Positions 17,277-24,571 of a stretch of 43,815 nucleotides of DNA are shown in pieces; within the stretch, counting starts at the first letter, position 1; the number at the start of each line of letters is the position of its first letter. This stretch comes from a virus, in the IMG/VR virus record IMGVR_UViG_3300049716_000043, positions 1 through 43,815 of that record; one strand, given 5' to 3'. The notes below the pieces were generated by a model that made no database searches, was not told where the DNA came from, and worked only from the letters and a program-made list of their open reading frames with translations. The position numbers and the translations under genes were made by a program.

Positions 17277-17307
17277 TGTATTCAACCTGAATACACTCAT
17301 GTGTCAA
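17277..17307 (-). promoter_or_regulatory. Sigma70-type promoter with palindromic operator
   Basis: On the minus strand TTGACA (17307-17302) and TGAATA (17284-17279) are separated by exactly 17 bases, a near-ideal promoter for the 17205 gene. A perfect 8+3+8 inverted repeat, TGTATTCAACCTGAATACA (17277-17295), covers the -10 box. A repressor bound there would block transcription. The phage repressor encoded just upstream is a candidate, although the early region shows different palindromes. Confidence 0.65.
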
Positions 17308-17322
17308 CTATGATGATTGCGT

Positions 17323-17847
17323 CTATTTGTCCGCCGTATAACGCGGCTTTTTGATCACCGTTTTTGTAGTTGGTAACCCTTTTGCCGCGCTTTGTATCGT
17401 GTCCTGTTGATCTTCGTGATGTGTAGTCTCAGTTCGTATCGTCTTGGTAAGCATTTGCATTACAGCTATGAGCGTTGCCGATATTTGAGCGTTATGTTTT
17501 TCAACCTGACTCTGTGCGCTCTCGTATTTACCCTTATAGTAGATCATCAATTCGCGCTCAGTGCGCGGGGCTTCGTCTATCGGCGCGTGCTGGTCGGCCT
17601 TAATCGGCTCTGTTCGGTTTTGTTCGGCCTGCTCATTTTCTGCTTTTATTGCTAATTCAAATTCTAATATTGGGAAATCTGGGAATATTTTTGCTAATTT
17701 AGCAATAAAATCAGGAGTAAAAGTTCGATTGCCATGCCTATATTGACTCAACGTAGTGGTGTCAATTGCCAATAAATCTGCAAACGGCTTACCTTTTATG
17801 CCGGTTTTATCATGAAATTTTCTAAAAATATCGTATGAACGTTCCAC
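17323..17847 (-). CDS. HTH transcriptional repressor (CI-like)
   Basis: A 174-aa protein from the GTG at 17847, which has AAAGG at the right distance; the ATG at 17880 would add 11 residues. Residues ~15-60 form an XRE/lambda-type HTH (GKPFADLLAIDTTTLSQYRH). The C-terminal part is charged and coiled-coil-like (ERELMIYYKGKYESAQSQVE), with no LexA/CI S24 peptidase domain. It therefore would not be inactivated by RecA-stimulated self-cleavage. It is divergent from the early operon, the classic position of a lysogeny repressor. Confidence 0.7.
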   Translation of the reverse strand: MERSYDIFRKFHDKTGIKGKPFADLLAIDTTTLSQYRHGNRTFTPDFIAKLAKIFPDFPILEFELAIKAENEQAEQNRTEPIKADQHAPIDEAPRTERELMIYYKGKYESAQSQVEKHNAQISATLIAVMQMLTKTIRTETTHHEDQQDTIQSAAKGLPTTKTVIKKPRYTADK

Positions 17848-18046
17848 TGTCACCTTTATTGCAAATTTAATTCCAAACAAACACGCTTATAGTCATTGAT
17901 TTATATAGAAAACTAAAAATATTTGCTTTATTTGCAATTGTTAGCTTGCTAATTGGCTGCAAATTTGTTAGATTTATTCATGGAAGCAATCAATTAAAAC
18001 ATTGCACCAATGAAAGAAAATAATTAACCACCAAGGGGGTGTGTGA
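17848..18046. promoter_or_regulatory. Divergent repressor/early control region
   Basis: AT-rich gap between the repressor (minus) and early operon (plus). It holds several dyads: TTGC-N7-GCAA (17923-17937), TTAGCTTGCTAA (17941-17952), CAAATTTG (17960-17967), and a repeated GCAAATTT near 17861-17868. A plus-strand promoter may be TTGCTA (17946-17951) with TTAGAT (17968-17973). A minus-strand -10 may be TATATA near 17904-17909. The dyads overlap these elements as repressor operators would. Exact operators are not proven. Confidence 0.5.
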
Positions 18047-18184
18047 GTGAATGTAAAAATCAAAAAACTAACGTGTGCTCGATGTGGGCATACTTGGGCA
18101 CCACAAAAAGAGATCGTTAGACAGTGCCCCAAATGTAGAACGGTGTATTGGGATAAGCCCAGAAAATCCGAGGTGACGAAATGA
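18047..18184 (+). CDS. 45-aa zinc-ribbon protein, first early gene
   Basis: A short ORF starting with GTG at 18047, with AAGGGGGTG upstream. It contains LTCARCGHTWAP and VRQCPKCRTVYWD, a complete four-cysteine zinc ribbon with Cys pairs at residues 10/13 and 27/30. Such tiny ribbons are common as phage early proteins that touch nucleic acid or host proteins. The stop overlaps the next ATG (AAATGA at 18180-18184), so it is coupled to the repeat protein. Confidence 0.65.
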   Translation: MNVKIKKLTCARCGHTWAPQKEIVRQCPKCRTVYWDKPRKSEVTK

Positions 18185-18741
18185 ACCGAGTGCTCTCATA
18201 TCTAAAATCCGAGATTTACCACTATGTTGGAGATACAAAAATAGCTGGTGCGCATAGCGGCATCCGTGGCAACGTGAGCGGCATCCGTGGCAACGTGAGC
18301 GGCATCCGTGGCGACGTGAGCGGCATCTGTGGCAACGTGAGCGGCATCCGTGGCGACGTGAGCGGCATCTGTGGCGGCGTGAGCGGCATCTGTGGCAACG
18401 TGAGCGGCATCTGTGGCAACGTGAGCGGCATCCGTGGCAACGTGAGCGGCATCCGTGGCGACGTGAGCGGCATCTGTGGCAACGTGAGCGGCATCTGTGG
18501 CAACGTGAGCGGCATCCGTGGCGACGTGAGCGGCATCTGTGGCGACGTGAGCGGCATCTGTGGCAACGTGAGCGGCATCCGTGGCGACGTGAGCGGCATC
18601 TGTGGCGACGTGAGCGGCATCTGTGGCGACGTGAGCGGCATCCGTGGCGACGTTGATGATGCCGGAATAACTGACATCGACCGAAAAAATGGCATTCATA
18701 TAACAGATTTAATTGATGAAAAATCCGAGGTGAAATCATGA
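18181..18741 (+). CDS. Heptapeptide-repeat (beta-solenoid-like) early protein
   Basis: A 186-aa protein. A 25-residue head (MNRVLSYLKSEIYHYVGDTK...) is followed by 19 tandem copies of SGI(R/C)G(N/D/G)V and a 33-residue acidic tail (DDAGITDIDRKNGIHITDLI...). Regular seven-residue repeats with fixed Val, Ser, Gly and Ile suggest a solenoid or stacked beta structure. Only two positions vary: Arg/Cys and Asn/Asp/Gly. Up to eleven regularly placed Cys residues could stack. Related repeat proteins of unknown function occur in phages and mobile elements. It is the second gene of the early operon; a role in host takeover or immunity is a guess. Confidence 0.65.
   Translation: MNRVLSYLKSEIYHYVGDTKIAGAHSGIRGNVSGIRGNVSGIRGDVSGICGNVSGIRGDVSGICGGVSGICGNVSGICGNVSGIRGNVSGIRGDVSGICGNVSGICGNVSGIRGDVSGICGDVSGICGNVSGIRGDVSGICGDVSGICGDVSGIRGDVDDAGITDIDRKNGIHITDLIDEKSEVKS
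18256..18654 (+). repeat. 19 x 21-bp in-frame tandem repeat
   Basis: Each unit is AGCGGCAT(C)YGTGGC(R)RCGTG in type, 21 bp long. Variation is limited to one base in codon 4 (CGT/TGT) and the first two bases of codon 6 (AAC/GAC/GGC). Units 2-4 and 9-11 share the same order of variants, pointing to duplication of a larger block. Because the period is a multiple of three, stop-free frames arise on both strands; those extra ORFs are artefacts. Confidence 0.95.
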
Positions 18742-18992
18742 CCGCCGCGACTGTACAAACCAGCGTTAGGGGTAACGCCGATTTGCGGTCGGTAGCCACG
18801 CAGCGCGGCGGTTATCTCACTGCCCGAGAGCGTTGTATTTCTGGCGAAGAAGAGTGTGACCAATGTATTGCAGCGCGACGTTTACGCATGCTAATGGCTG
18901 AGGCTGAAAATTGCAAAGACCAAAAACGTCTCTCTGAGATTTCCGACGAGATGGAAAAATTGTCGAATGAAATGAGCGGGAGGGTTAAATGA
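18738..18992 (+). CDS. Hypothetical early protein
   Basis: An 84-aa protein coupled by ATGA to the repeat protein. A CISGEEECDQCIAARR segment (three Cys) and a C-terminal helix with coiled-coil character (RLRMLMAEAENCKDQKRLSE) are visible. Not recognised. It overlaps the following ATG at 18989. Confidence 0.55.
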   Translation: MTAATVQTSVRGNADLRSVATQRGGYLTARERCISGEEECDQCIAARRLRMLMAEAENCKDQKRLSEISDEMEKLSNEMSGRVK

Positions 18993-19138
18993 AACCGTCA
19001 AATCAACCATGTAAATGCAGATTGCTTGAAGAAGATGTTGCAAAAACGTGGCTTAAAAAACACACGCGCTTTTCGTCAGCTCAGGAAGTGCGCGACACAA
19101 TTAAACGTCTCTCTGGTAAAGGATCGGCCAAAAAATGA
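18989..19138 (+). CDS. 49-aa hypothetical early protein
   Basis: ORF from ATG 18989 (ATGA overlap) to TGA at 19136-19138: MKPSNQPCKCRLLEEDVAKT..., basic, with one CxC. The chain of overlaps before and after it supports translation. No function can be given. The longer ORF beginning at 19026 in another frame is a shadow. Confidence 0.5.
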   Translation: MKPSNQPCKCRLLEEDVAKTWLKKHTRFSSAQEVRDTIKRLSGKGSAKK

Positions 19139-19299
19139 GAAATCTTTACAATCACGAAAAAGGGTGTTCGAATCACCCGCAAAGAACGGCGCTTGTGATC
19201 ACGAGAATCAATAACCTTCACAAAAACACCAACAGAAACGAGGGATTGATAAAAGAGTTTAGGCAGTGCGAGGAATGCTTTAAAGAAGGTAAAAAGTAA
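19135..19299 (+). CDS. 54-aa hypothetical early protein
   Basis: ORF from ATG 19135 (ATGA overlap) to TAA 19297-19299. It starts MRNLYNHEKGCSNHPQRTAL and ends with CEECFKEGKK, so one CxxC is present. Probably a small nucleic-acid-associated or regulatory protein; nothing firmer can be said. Confidence 0.5.
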   Translation: MRNLYNHEKGCSNHPQRTALVITRINNLHKNTNRNEGLIKEFRQCEECFKEGKK

Positions 19300-19303
19300 A
19301 AAT

Positions 19304-19327
19304 CCCCTTGTGTAAGCGCACAAGAGG
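19304..19327 (+). other. Small hairpin before the nuclease gene
   Basis: CCCCTTGTG and CACAAGAGG can pair with one mismatch around a six-base loop. No T-run follows, so it is more likely a processing or weak attenuation element than a terminator. It separates the tiny early genes from the recombination genes. Confidence 0.4.
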
Positions 19328-19376
19328 ACTTAAACAAAACCAAACCACATTCATCCTTAATATAAGGACGGTCACG

Positions 19377-20441
19377 ATGGAAAGTCAAATTGAATCAATA
19401 GTTCTCACAAACTCGCAGCTCACTTGCGCTGCAACGTGCCTTCGTAAACATCAATGGCAATATGTCGCCGGGATTCGCCCGGCGGAGGAAGCGGCGCCAT
19501 TACGTTTCGGTAGCGCGGTACACGTCGGACTTGAATTGGTATGGCAGGGCAAAACATCGGTCGAAGCTGTTGTGGCAGTGCGCATGCTTTACGCAGGCCG
19601 TGACGAACTCGCTTACGAATGTGAAACCGCCGCCGTATATGTCAATCTTTATCACTGGCGCTACTCCGATTTTATCGCTCAGTGCAAAACTATTGCAACC
19701 GAACTTCAATTTGAAGTCCCGATCATTAATCCTGATTCGGGAAGATCGGCCCGTATCGCTACGTTCGCCGGGAAAATCGATGCGCTTATTAAGCTCCCCG
19801 ACGGTCGCATTGCCGTGCTTGAGCATAAAACCACTTCTGGCGATATCAAGCCCGAATCAGCCTATTGGAAACGTTTACGTGTCGATACTCAAATCGCCCG
19901 CTATGTGATTGCATCGCGTCACCTTGGGTATCAGATCGATACCGTGTGGTATGATGTCATCGCAAAACCATCACTACGTGCAGGAATTGGAGCGCCACTA
20001 CTTGATGACAATGGTGTAAAAATCGTGCTCGATGCAAACGGTGAACGCGTCCGCACCAAAGACGGAAAAAAGTTCCGAGAAACAGGATCGACCGCGGATG
20101 GTTACGTTTTGCAAACGCGTCCGGAAACTCCCGACGAATGGCGCGAACGTCTTCACGCCGCGATTATTGCCGACGTTGACGGATACTTTTCACAACGAGA
20201 AATCCCGCGCACCGATGCCGAGATCGATGAAGCCCGCCGAGACCTTTGGGATCATGCTCAGGTAGTTCACCAGTGCGATAAAGAGGGGCGTTGGCCGCGC
20301 AACTCTTCGGCGTGTGTCGGTTACTATCAATGTCAGTATCTTGACCTTTGTAGTGCCAATCTATCACCCAACGACGATACGATTCCCGAAGGTTTCGTTC
20401 GCGTTGACACCATGCACACAGAACTTAATGAGGTAGCATAA
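19377..20441 (+). CDS. PD-(D/E)XK nuclease, Cas4/RecB-like exonuclease
   Basis: A 354-aa protein. ATG 19377 is chosen over the upstream in-frame start at 19308 because AAGGACGG lies just before it. Motifs: CLRKHQWQYV near the N-terminus, FGSAVHVGLE (~40-50), then the catalytic GKIDALIKLPDGRIAVLEHK, and QIARYVIAS. Four cysteines (one in TCAATC, three in CVGYYQCQYLDLC at the C-terminus) suit the iron-sulphur cluster of Cas4/AddB-type nucleases. It would process DNA ends for the RecA-like ATPase and SSB encoded next. The run of genes is a recombination operon. Confidence 0.8.
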   Translation: MESQIESIVLTNSQLTCAATCLRKHQWQYVAGIRPAEEAAPLRFGSAVHVGLELVWQGKTSVEAVVAVRMLYAGRDELAYECETAAVYVNLYHWRYSDFIAQCKTIATELQFEVPIINPDSGRSARIATFAGKIDALIKLPDGRIAVLEHKTTSGDIKPESAYWKRLRVDTQIARYVIASRHLGYQIDTVWYDVIAKPSLRAGIGAPLLDDNGVKIVLDANGERVRTKDGKKFRETGSTADGYVLQTRPETPDEWRERLHAAIIADVDGYFSQREIPRTDAEIDEARRDLWDHAQVVHQCDKEGRWPRNSSACVGYYQCQYLDLCSANLSPNDDTIPEGFVRVDTMHTELNEVA

Positions 20442-20443
20442 CC

Positions 20444-22372
20444 ATGAATACAGCAAAACAGACTTTACCGCCTCCTTTGGCTCCGACTTCGGCGCCACGC
20501 ATGCCTTCGATGCCGGCGCGACAATCAGTGCCCGCTCATACCGCGTCGGCGTTTGAATTCTCAATGCCGACCGAAACGAAAATCGGTCAGAAAATAATCA
20601 TCAATTCCGTAGAAGGTTGGGGGAAAGGGCACCCTTCATCAACCCCAATTTTAACGCCAAGCGGCTTTATTCCGTTAAAAGACATAACTGTTGGAAGTCA
20701 AGTGATTGGGTCAAATGGCAAACCTACCACTGTGACTGGAGTTTTCCCAAGAGGTGTATTACCAGTTTACAGGGTGGAAATGACAGACGGATCAACAACA
20801 TTTTGCGATATAGATCACCTGTGGGCTACAACAAAAGTGGGTGATAGAAATGGTGAAGGAATTAGTAACGGTGAAAAGGTAAGAAGCACAAAAGAAATAA
20901 TTGACTCAATGCATAGGAATGTTAGTGGTTCACATGCACCCAAAGACGGTAAATATCCATTGCATAGGATACCTATTGTTAAGCCAGTAAATTTTTTACA
21001 TGATGATGACATTCTTCCTTTGCACCCATATTTATTGGGATGCCTGTTAGGTGATGGGAGCATTTCTGTAAATAGCAATGTTGTGTTGCACAAGCCTGAA
21101 GTTGATTTACTTAACAAGTGTTTAGCTTTTCTTCCAGAAGGTGATACTGGAGTAATGCTTGAGAAAGATAATGTAATCGAAGGAATGAGAATTAATGGAG
21201 GTGTTACAAAAAAAGAATTAAATAACCTAGACCTTTTAGGTTGCGACTCGTTTAGCAAGTTTATACCAAAAAAATACCTATTATCAAGCATTGAAAATAG
21301 AACAAAACTTTTACAGGGCCTTTGTGATACTGATGGATCTGTTTTAGCAAATGGATCAAGAATTGAATTTTGCACGTCTTCGGAAAGCCTTAAAACTGAT
21401 TTCGCTTTTTTAGCGAGATCGCTTGGAGCAATAGTATCAATAACTTCAAGAATCCCAAAATACAAATATAAAGGTGAAACACTAAGCGGAAAACTTTCGT
21501 ATCGTATAAAAGTCTGCTTCCCTGAAAGCGAAGTAATCCCCGTATCATCTACAAAATTTCAAAATTACCGCGCAATTGATAGTATTGAGCTTGCTGGTGA
21601 GGATGAAGTAATATGTATAAAAGTTGACGCTCCAGACTCTTTGTATGTGTGCGAAGATTTTATCGTTACCCATAATACTTCCCTTGGTGCCTATGCTCCC
21701 GATTCCGCCATTATCATGGCGCGAGGCGAGACCGGGTATTTGTCACTGTATCAGAATGGCCGCGTTCCTGCACGTCCTACTATGACTGTCGATGATTGGG
21801 CGGGCTTGCTTTCGACGCTCGATAAGATATCAGAAAGCCCATCTATGAAAGTTTTGGTTTTTGATGCAATCGGTGGATTTGAGCGCTTGTGCCACGAAAT
21901 GGTTTGCAGACGCGACTTTAAAAACGATTGGGGTGATAAGGGTTTTGCCTCTTACAATAAGGGCTACGATGTAGCTCTTACCGATTGGCTTGCGTTTCTT
22001 AATAGGCTCGATAGAATTGCAGATAAAGGTGTGACGATTATCATTTTATCACACATCCAGGTTCGCAACCACAAAAACCCGCTCGGTCCTGATTACGATC
22101 GATACGAGTCAAATGCTCATGCAAAAACGACATGGGCCGCAACTGTCAAGTGGAGCGACGCGGTTTTGTTTTGCACGTTCCGAACTATACTTGACAAAAT
22201 GAACGGAAAAGAAAAAGGAATCGGTGGAACCGAGCGTGTAATGTACACCGAATCAACCGATGCTTACACGGCGAAAAACCGCCACGGAATGCCTTCAGAA
22301 ATTGAAATTCCAAGCGACCCGGCGCAGGTCTGGCCGATAGTCGAATCACTCATTTATCCTAACGTAAAGTAA
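20444..22372 (+). CDS. RecA-like ATPase (Sak4-type) interrupted by an intein
   Basis: A 642-aa precursor. Residues 1-61 and 412-642 form the host protein; residues 62-411 are an intein. After splicing a 292-aa ATPase is left, with Walker A VEGWGK joined to TSL (inserted between K and T), a Walker-B-like SMKVLVFDAIG, and VTIIILSHIQV. The N-terminal ~40 residues are Pro-rich and flexible. The family is probably Sak4-like single-strand annealing or RecA-core recombinases, which pair with an SSB. The SSB-like gene follows ten bases later. Without splicing the P-loop is split and the enzyme should be inactive. Confidence 0.75.
   Translation: MNTAKQTLPPPLAPTSAPRMPSMPARQSVPAHTASAFEFSMPTETKIGQKIIINSVEGWGKGHPSSTPILTPSGFIPLKDITVGSQVIGSNGKPTTVTGVFPRGVLPVYRVEMTDGSTTFCDIDHLWATTKVGDRNGEGISNGEKVRSTKEIIDSMHRNVSGSHAPKDGKYPLHRIPIVKPVNFLHDDDILPLHPYLLGCLLGDGSISVNSNVVLHKPEVDLLNKCLAFLPEGDTGVMLEKDNVIEGMRINGGVTKKELNNLDLLGCDSFSKFIPKKYLLSSIENRTKLLQGLCDTDGSVLANGSRIEFCTSSESLKTDFAFLARSLGAIVSITSRIPKYKYKGETLSGKLSYRIKVCFPESEVIPVSSTKFQNYRAIDSIELAGEDEVICIKVDAPDSLYVCEDFIVTHNTSLGAYAPDSAIIMARGETGYLSLYQNGRVPARPTMTVDDWAGLLSTLDKISESPSMKVLVFDAIGGFERLCHEMVCRRDFKNDWGDKGFASYNKGYDVALTDWLAFLNRLDRIADKGVTIIILSHIQVRNHKNPLGPDYDRYESNAHAKTTWAATVKWSDAVLFCTFRTILDKMNGKEKGIGGTERVMYTESTDAYTAKNRHGMPSEIEIPSDPAQVWPIVESLIYPNVK
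20627..21676 (+). mobile_element. Class 3-type intein with LAGLIDADG homing endonuclease
   Basis: A 350-codon in-frame insertion, visibly more AT-rich than its flanks. It starts with Gly62 (GHPSSTPILTPSGF...), not Cys or Ser, and ends VTHN411 before Thr412. Trp127 (DHLW), Cys391 (VICIKV) and Thr412 form the Trp-Cys-Thr set of class 3 inteins, in which the block F Cys starts splicing. Two LAGLIDADG-type motifs, LLGCLLGDG (197-205) and LLQGLCDTDG (289-298), show an apparently complete homing endonuclease. The insertion point is the conserved P-loop, a common intein target. Confidence 0.85.
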
Positions 22373-22382
22373 GGGGAATATC

Positions 22383-22916
22383 ATGCAAAACTTAACTCCT
22401 GGTTCATATTTTGGCCAACTCATCGACTCGCAACTTGGTGAGATTGGAAACAATGGAAACATCGCGATGGTGTTAACATGGGATATTAACCATTACGCTT
22501 CAAATGGGCAGTGGAAGCAAATGGATACAGCAACACGACAACAGAATATTTTCCTCACCGAGAAAGCAAAAGAGCGCGCTTTTTCTGATATGAAGAAAAT
22601 TGGTTTTGACGGTAATTTTGAAAACCCAAGATTTTCCGATGAATGTTACAGCGGTATAGAACTTGTTATCGAAAATGAAACATACAATGGGAAAATATAC
22701 GACCGTGTTAAGCCTGCAAAATTTGTAAGCGATTCAGGTGTTAAACCCACGTCGAAAGACAAAGCAAAGCTTTTGTCAGCTCAGTTTAGAACCTCAGTCG
22801 GTGCAGCATCAAAACCTTCAACGCCTCCTCCTATGACTCCGGTGTCAAACGATCCGGCCTTGCAACCTATAGGAAGCCAGGAAACTCCTTTAAGTAAAGA
22901 CGGATTGCCGTTTTAA
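22383..22916 (+). CDS. SSB-like/DUF669-type protein
   Basis: A 177-aa protein behind the ATPase gene, with GGGG before the ATG. The N-terminal ~120 residues are a beta-rich domain (GSYFGQLIDSQLGEIGNNGN, VLTWDIN). The C-terminal half is flexible and Pro/Ser-rich and ends KDGLPF, like the acidic D-x-(I/L)-P-F tip of single-strand binding proteins that recruits partners. Phage DUF669 proteins occupy the same place in recombination operons. It probably coats ssDNA and works with the ATPase and nuclease. Confidence 0.65.
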   Translation: MQNLTPGSYFGQLIDSQLGEIGNNGNIAMVLTWDINHYASNGQWKQMDTATRQQNIFLTEKAKERAFSDMKKIGFDGNFENPRFSDECYSGIELVIENETYNGKIYDRVKPAKFVSDSGVKPTSKDKAKLLSAQFRTSVGAASKPSTPPPMTPVSNDPALQPIGSQETPLSKDGLPF

Positions 22917-23135
22917 ATGTCAACGCATCATTATAGTTGTTGGTCATGCGGGTTCGTATGGGTTAGCTCATACGAACCTGGTCATCACGAGCAGTATTGC
23001 CCGTGTGGTAGTAAAGGAGAGTTGGAACCATGCAAACCATTGCAGCACCAAAAGACAAACCACCGGAAGCGCCAAAGAGGCCCCGCAAATCATGTAAGAC
23101 ATGTAAAGCGGATGAATGGTATCTGTCAGCTGTGA
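22917..23135 (+). CDS. Zinc-ribbon small protein
   Basis: A 72-aa ORF whose ATG directly follows the previous stop. The first 40 residues (HHYSCWSCGFVWVSSYEPGH, YCPCGSKGE) form a plausible zinc ribbon. The latter half is basic and overlaps the start of the 23030 ORF by 106 bases, which is unusual. The N-terminal part looks genuine. The C-terminal part may have grown by loss of an earlier stop. Confidence 0.5.
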   Translation: MSTHHYSCWSCGFVWVSSYEPGHHEQYCPCGSKGELEPCKPLQHQKTNHRKRQRGPANHVRHVKRMNGICQL

Positions 23136-23209
23136 CGCGATGGAATTATGGCAGACCTGTTGTTTTGCGTGTTGTTTGTGATGTGTGTGGTGAGGTGGTT
23201 TCACGGTAG
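23030..23209 (+). CDS. 59-aa CxxC protein
   Basis: ORF from ATG 23030, preceded by AAAGGAGAG, to TAG 23207-23209. It has a Pro/Lys-rich start and two Cys pairs (CKTC, CDVC) flanking DEWYLSAVTRWNYG, fitting a small zinc finger. It overlaps the preceding ORF in another frame. The good ribosome site favours translation. Confidence 0.5.
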   Translation: MQTIAAPKDKPPEAPKRPRKSCKTCKADEWYLSAVTRWNYGRPVVLRVVCDVCGEVVSR

Positions 23210-23240
23210 GAGTTTTCACACTTTCAGCGGATACTGTCAT

Positions 23241-24005
23241 ATGTCAAAAGATCCGGCTTTCTTGTTTTACGATGGCGATGCCGCAAAAGACGTTTCTCAC
23301 ATGAATCGACTTGAGCGCGGATGCTATTTCGACTTGATTCAAGCAATTCGGAAGTTCCATAGAATTACCGTGGAACAGGCTCGGAAGATCCTTGGTAAAG
23401 ATTTTGATGAGTGTTGGGGCGCTTTGGAATTGATCTTAAAACAAGAAGATGGAAAATATTTCATCGAATGGATTGAAGAATCAGTCAATAAGCGAACTTC
23501 TCATTCAGAAAAACAAAAAAAGAAGATAGAAGAATACTGGAGAATCAAAAAATCTATTCCACGGAATAACCACGGTAATACCACGGTATTACCTTTAGAA
23601 AATGAAAATGAAAATGAAATAGAAAATGAAAAAGAAAGAGAAGATGAAAATGAAAAAAAAGTCTTTCATGCCCCTCCAAAAAAAAGCGCAAGAGACGCAT
23701 GCGATTTATCGGGGTATCCAGATCTGTTCATCGAAGCGCTTGATTGTTTTATTGACCATCGGAAAAAACTTAAGAAGCCAATGTTTGAAAATGCAATCAG
23801 GCTAACGATTAAAAAACTTAACGAACTGGCACCTGATGATTATGACACGCAAATTAAAATTCTTGAGCAATCTATTCAGCAAGGCTGGCAAGGAATTTTT
23901 GAGCTAAAAGAAAATTTTGGTTCAAAACAAAAACTTAGTCGCCGTGAAGAGAAAGCGAAAAACGAATATCCTGAACCCTTTATCCCATTGCCGAGCTTGA
24001 TATGA
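23241..24005 (+). CDS. Replication initiator/replisome organiser
   Basis: A 254-aa protein from ATG 23241 (the in-frame upstream start at 23148 lies inside the preceding gene). The start MSKDPAFLFYDGDAAKD... and LERGCYFDLIQAIRKF resemble the DUF1376/winged-helix initiators of phages. A highly charged linker of Glu/Asn/Lys repeats (~115-140) separates it from a C-terminal helical domain (FIDHRKKLKKPMFENAIRL...) of DnaD-like character. It would bind the origin and recruit the loader encoded next. The origin may lie inside the AT-rich linker codons (23597-23665), as in some phages; this is not proven. Confidence 0.6.
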   Translation: MSKDPAFLFYDGDAAKDVSHMNRLERGCYFDLIQAIRKFHRITVEQARKILGKDFDECWGALELILKQEDGKYFIEWIEESVNKRTSHSEKQKKKIEEYWRIKKSIPRNNHGNTTVLPLENENENEIENEKEREDENEKKVFHAPPKKSARDACDLSGYPDLFIEALDCFIDHRKKLKKPMFENAIRLTIKKLNELAPDDYDTQIKILEQSIQQGWQGIFELKENFGSKQKLSRREEKAKNEYPEPFIPLPSLI

Positions 24006-24571
24006 GCAAACTTTTTTACGATACCGCATCGGTGCCAATGCGTCACCGCGATTTTAGGCCATCAGAGAGCCTATCTGAGTCGTGGACGGGTGCTTATACG
24101 TCTCTCAAGGAGAAAGTCCCGTCTGGGCCTATCGCCGCGATCGTGGGGAACCGTGGCACGGGTAAGACACAGCTCGCCGCGTGTCTTATCGGGTTTGTTG
24201 CACTTGAACTCGATAAATCGGCGAGTTATTACAAGTCGATGGAAATTTTCTTGAGACTGCGAGAAGCAATGACTTCGAAGATCGATAGTGAGATGTCGGC
24301 GCTTCAGGAGTTCACGAAACCGTTTTTACTGGTCATCGATGCCTATGAAGTGCGAAGCGATAGCGATTTCGAAAATCGTGTTCTCGATCACATAATCGAC
24401 AAGCGATATGACGCGATGAAGGCGACTGTGATAATCAGCAACGACTCCGCGGTTGCCTTTCAAAAGCAGATTGGCGCATCGATATGTGATCGAATTGCGG
24501 AGACCGGAGGAATTGTTGAGCTTAAAAGCGATTCGTTCCGCCGATCACAAAAAATCGGGGGTGTTGTGTGA
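24002..24571 (+). CDS. DnaC-like helicase loader ATPase
   Basis: A 189-aa AAA+ protein overlapping the initiator by ATGA. Walker A is IVGNRGTGKTQLA (residues ~48-60). Walker B reads FLLVIDAYE (usual form LLLIDDxG/E). A sensor-like TVIISND follows, and the end RIAETGGIVELKSDSFR is typical of DnaC/IstB loaders. It should deliver the host replicative helicase to the phage origin. No phage helicase or polymerase is seen, so replication depends on host enzymes. Confidence 0.75.
   Translation: MSKLFYDTASVPMRHRDFRPSESLSESWTGAYTSLKEKVPSGPIAAIVGNRGTGKTQLAACLIGFVALELDKSASYYKSMEIFLRLREAMTSKIDSEMSALQEFTKPFLLVIDAYEVRSDSDFENRVLDHIIDKRYDAMKATVIISNDSAVAFQKQIGASICDRIAETGGIVELKSDSFRRSQKIGGVV

Noticed and set aside
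18256-18654. CRISPR-like repeat array.
   Set aside because: The units are adjoining 21-bp in-frame repeats without unique spacers, so this is coding repeat, not CRISPR.
18068-18799. Three long ORFs on the minus strand across the heptapeptide-repeat gene (for example repeats of VATDAAH).
   Set aside because: They follow from a stop-free 21-bp period read on the other strand. They lack ribosome sites and do not fit operon structure, whereas the plus-strand ORF is coupled on both sides.
19026-19214. 62-aa ORF overlapping two small early genes.
   Set aside because: The ATGA-coupled chain 18989-19138 and 19135-19299 explains the same DNA better.
23597-23665. Phase-variable GAAAAT repeat in the initiator gene.
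   Set aside because: It is an imperfect Glu/Asn/Lys linker with many interruptions. Charged linkers of this type are normal in phage initiators, and nothing shows slippage.
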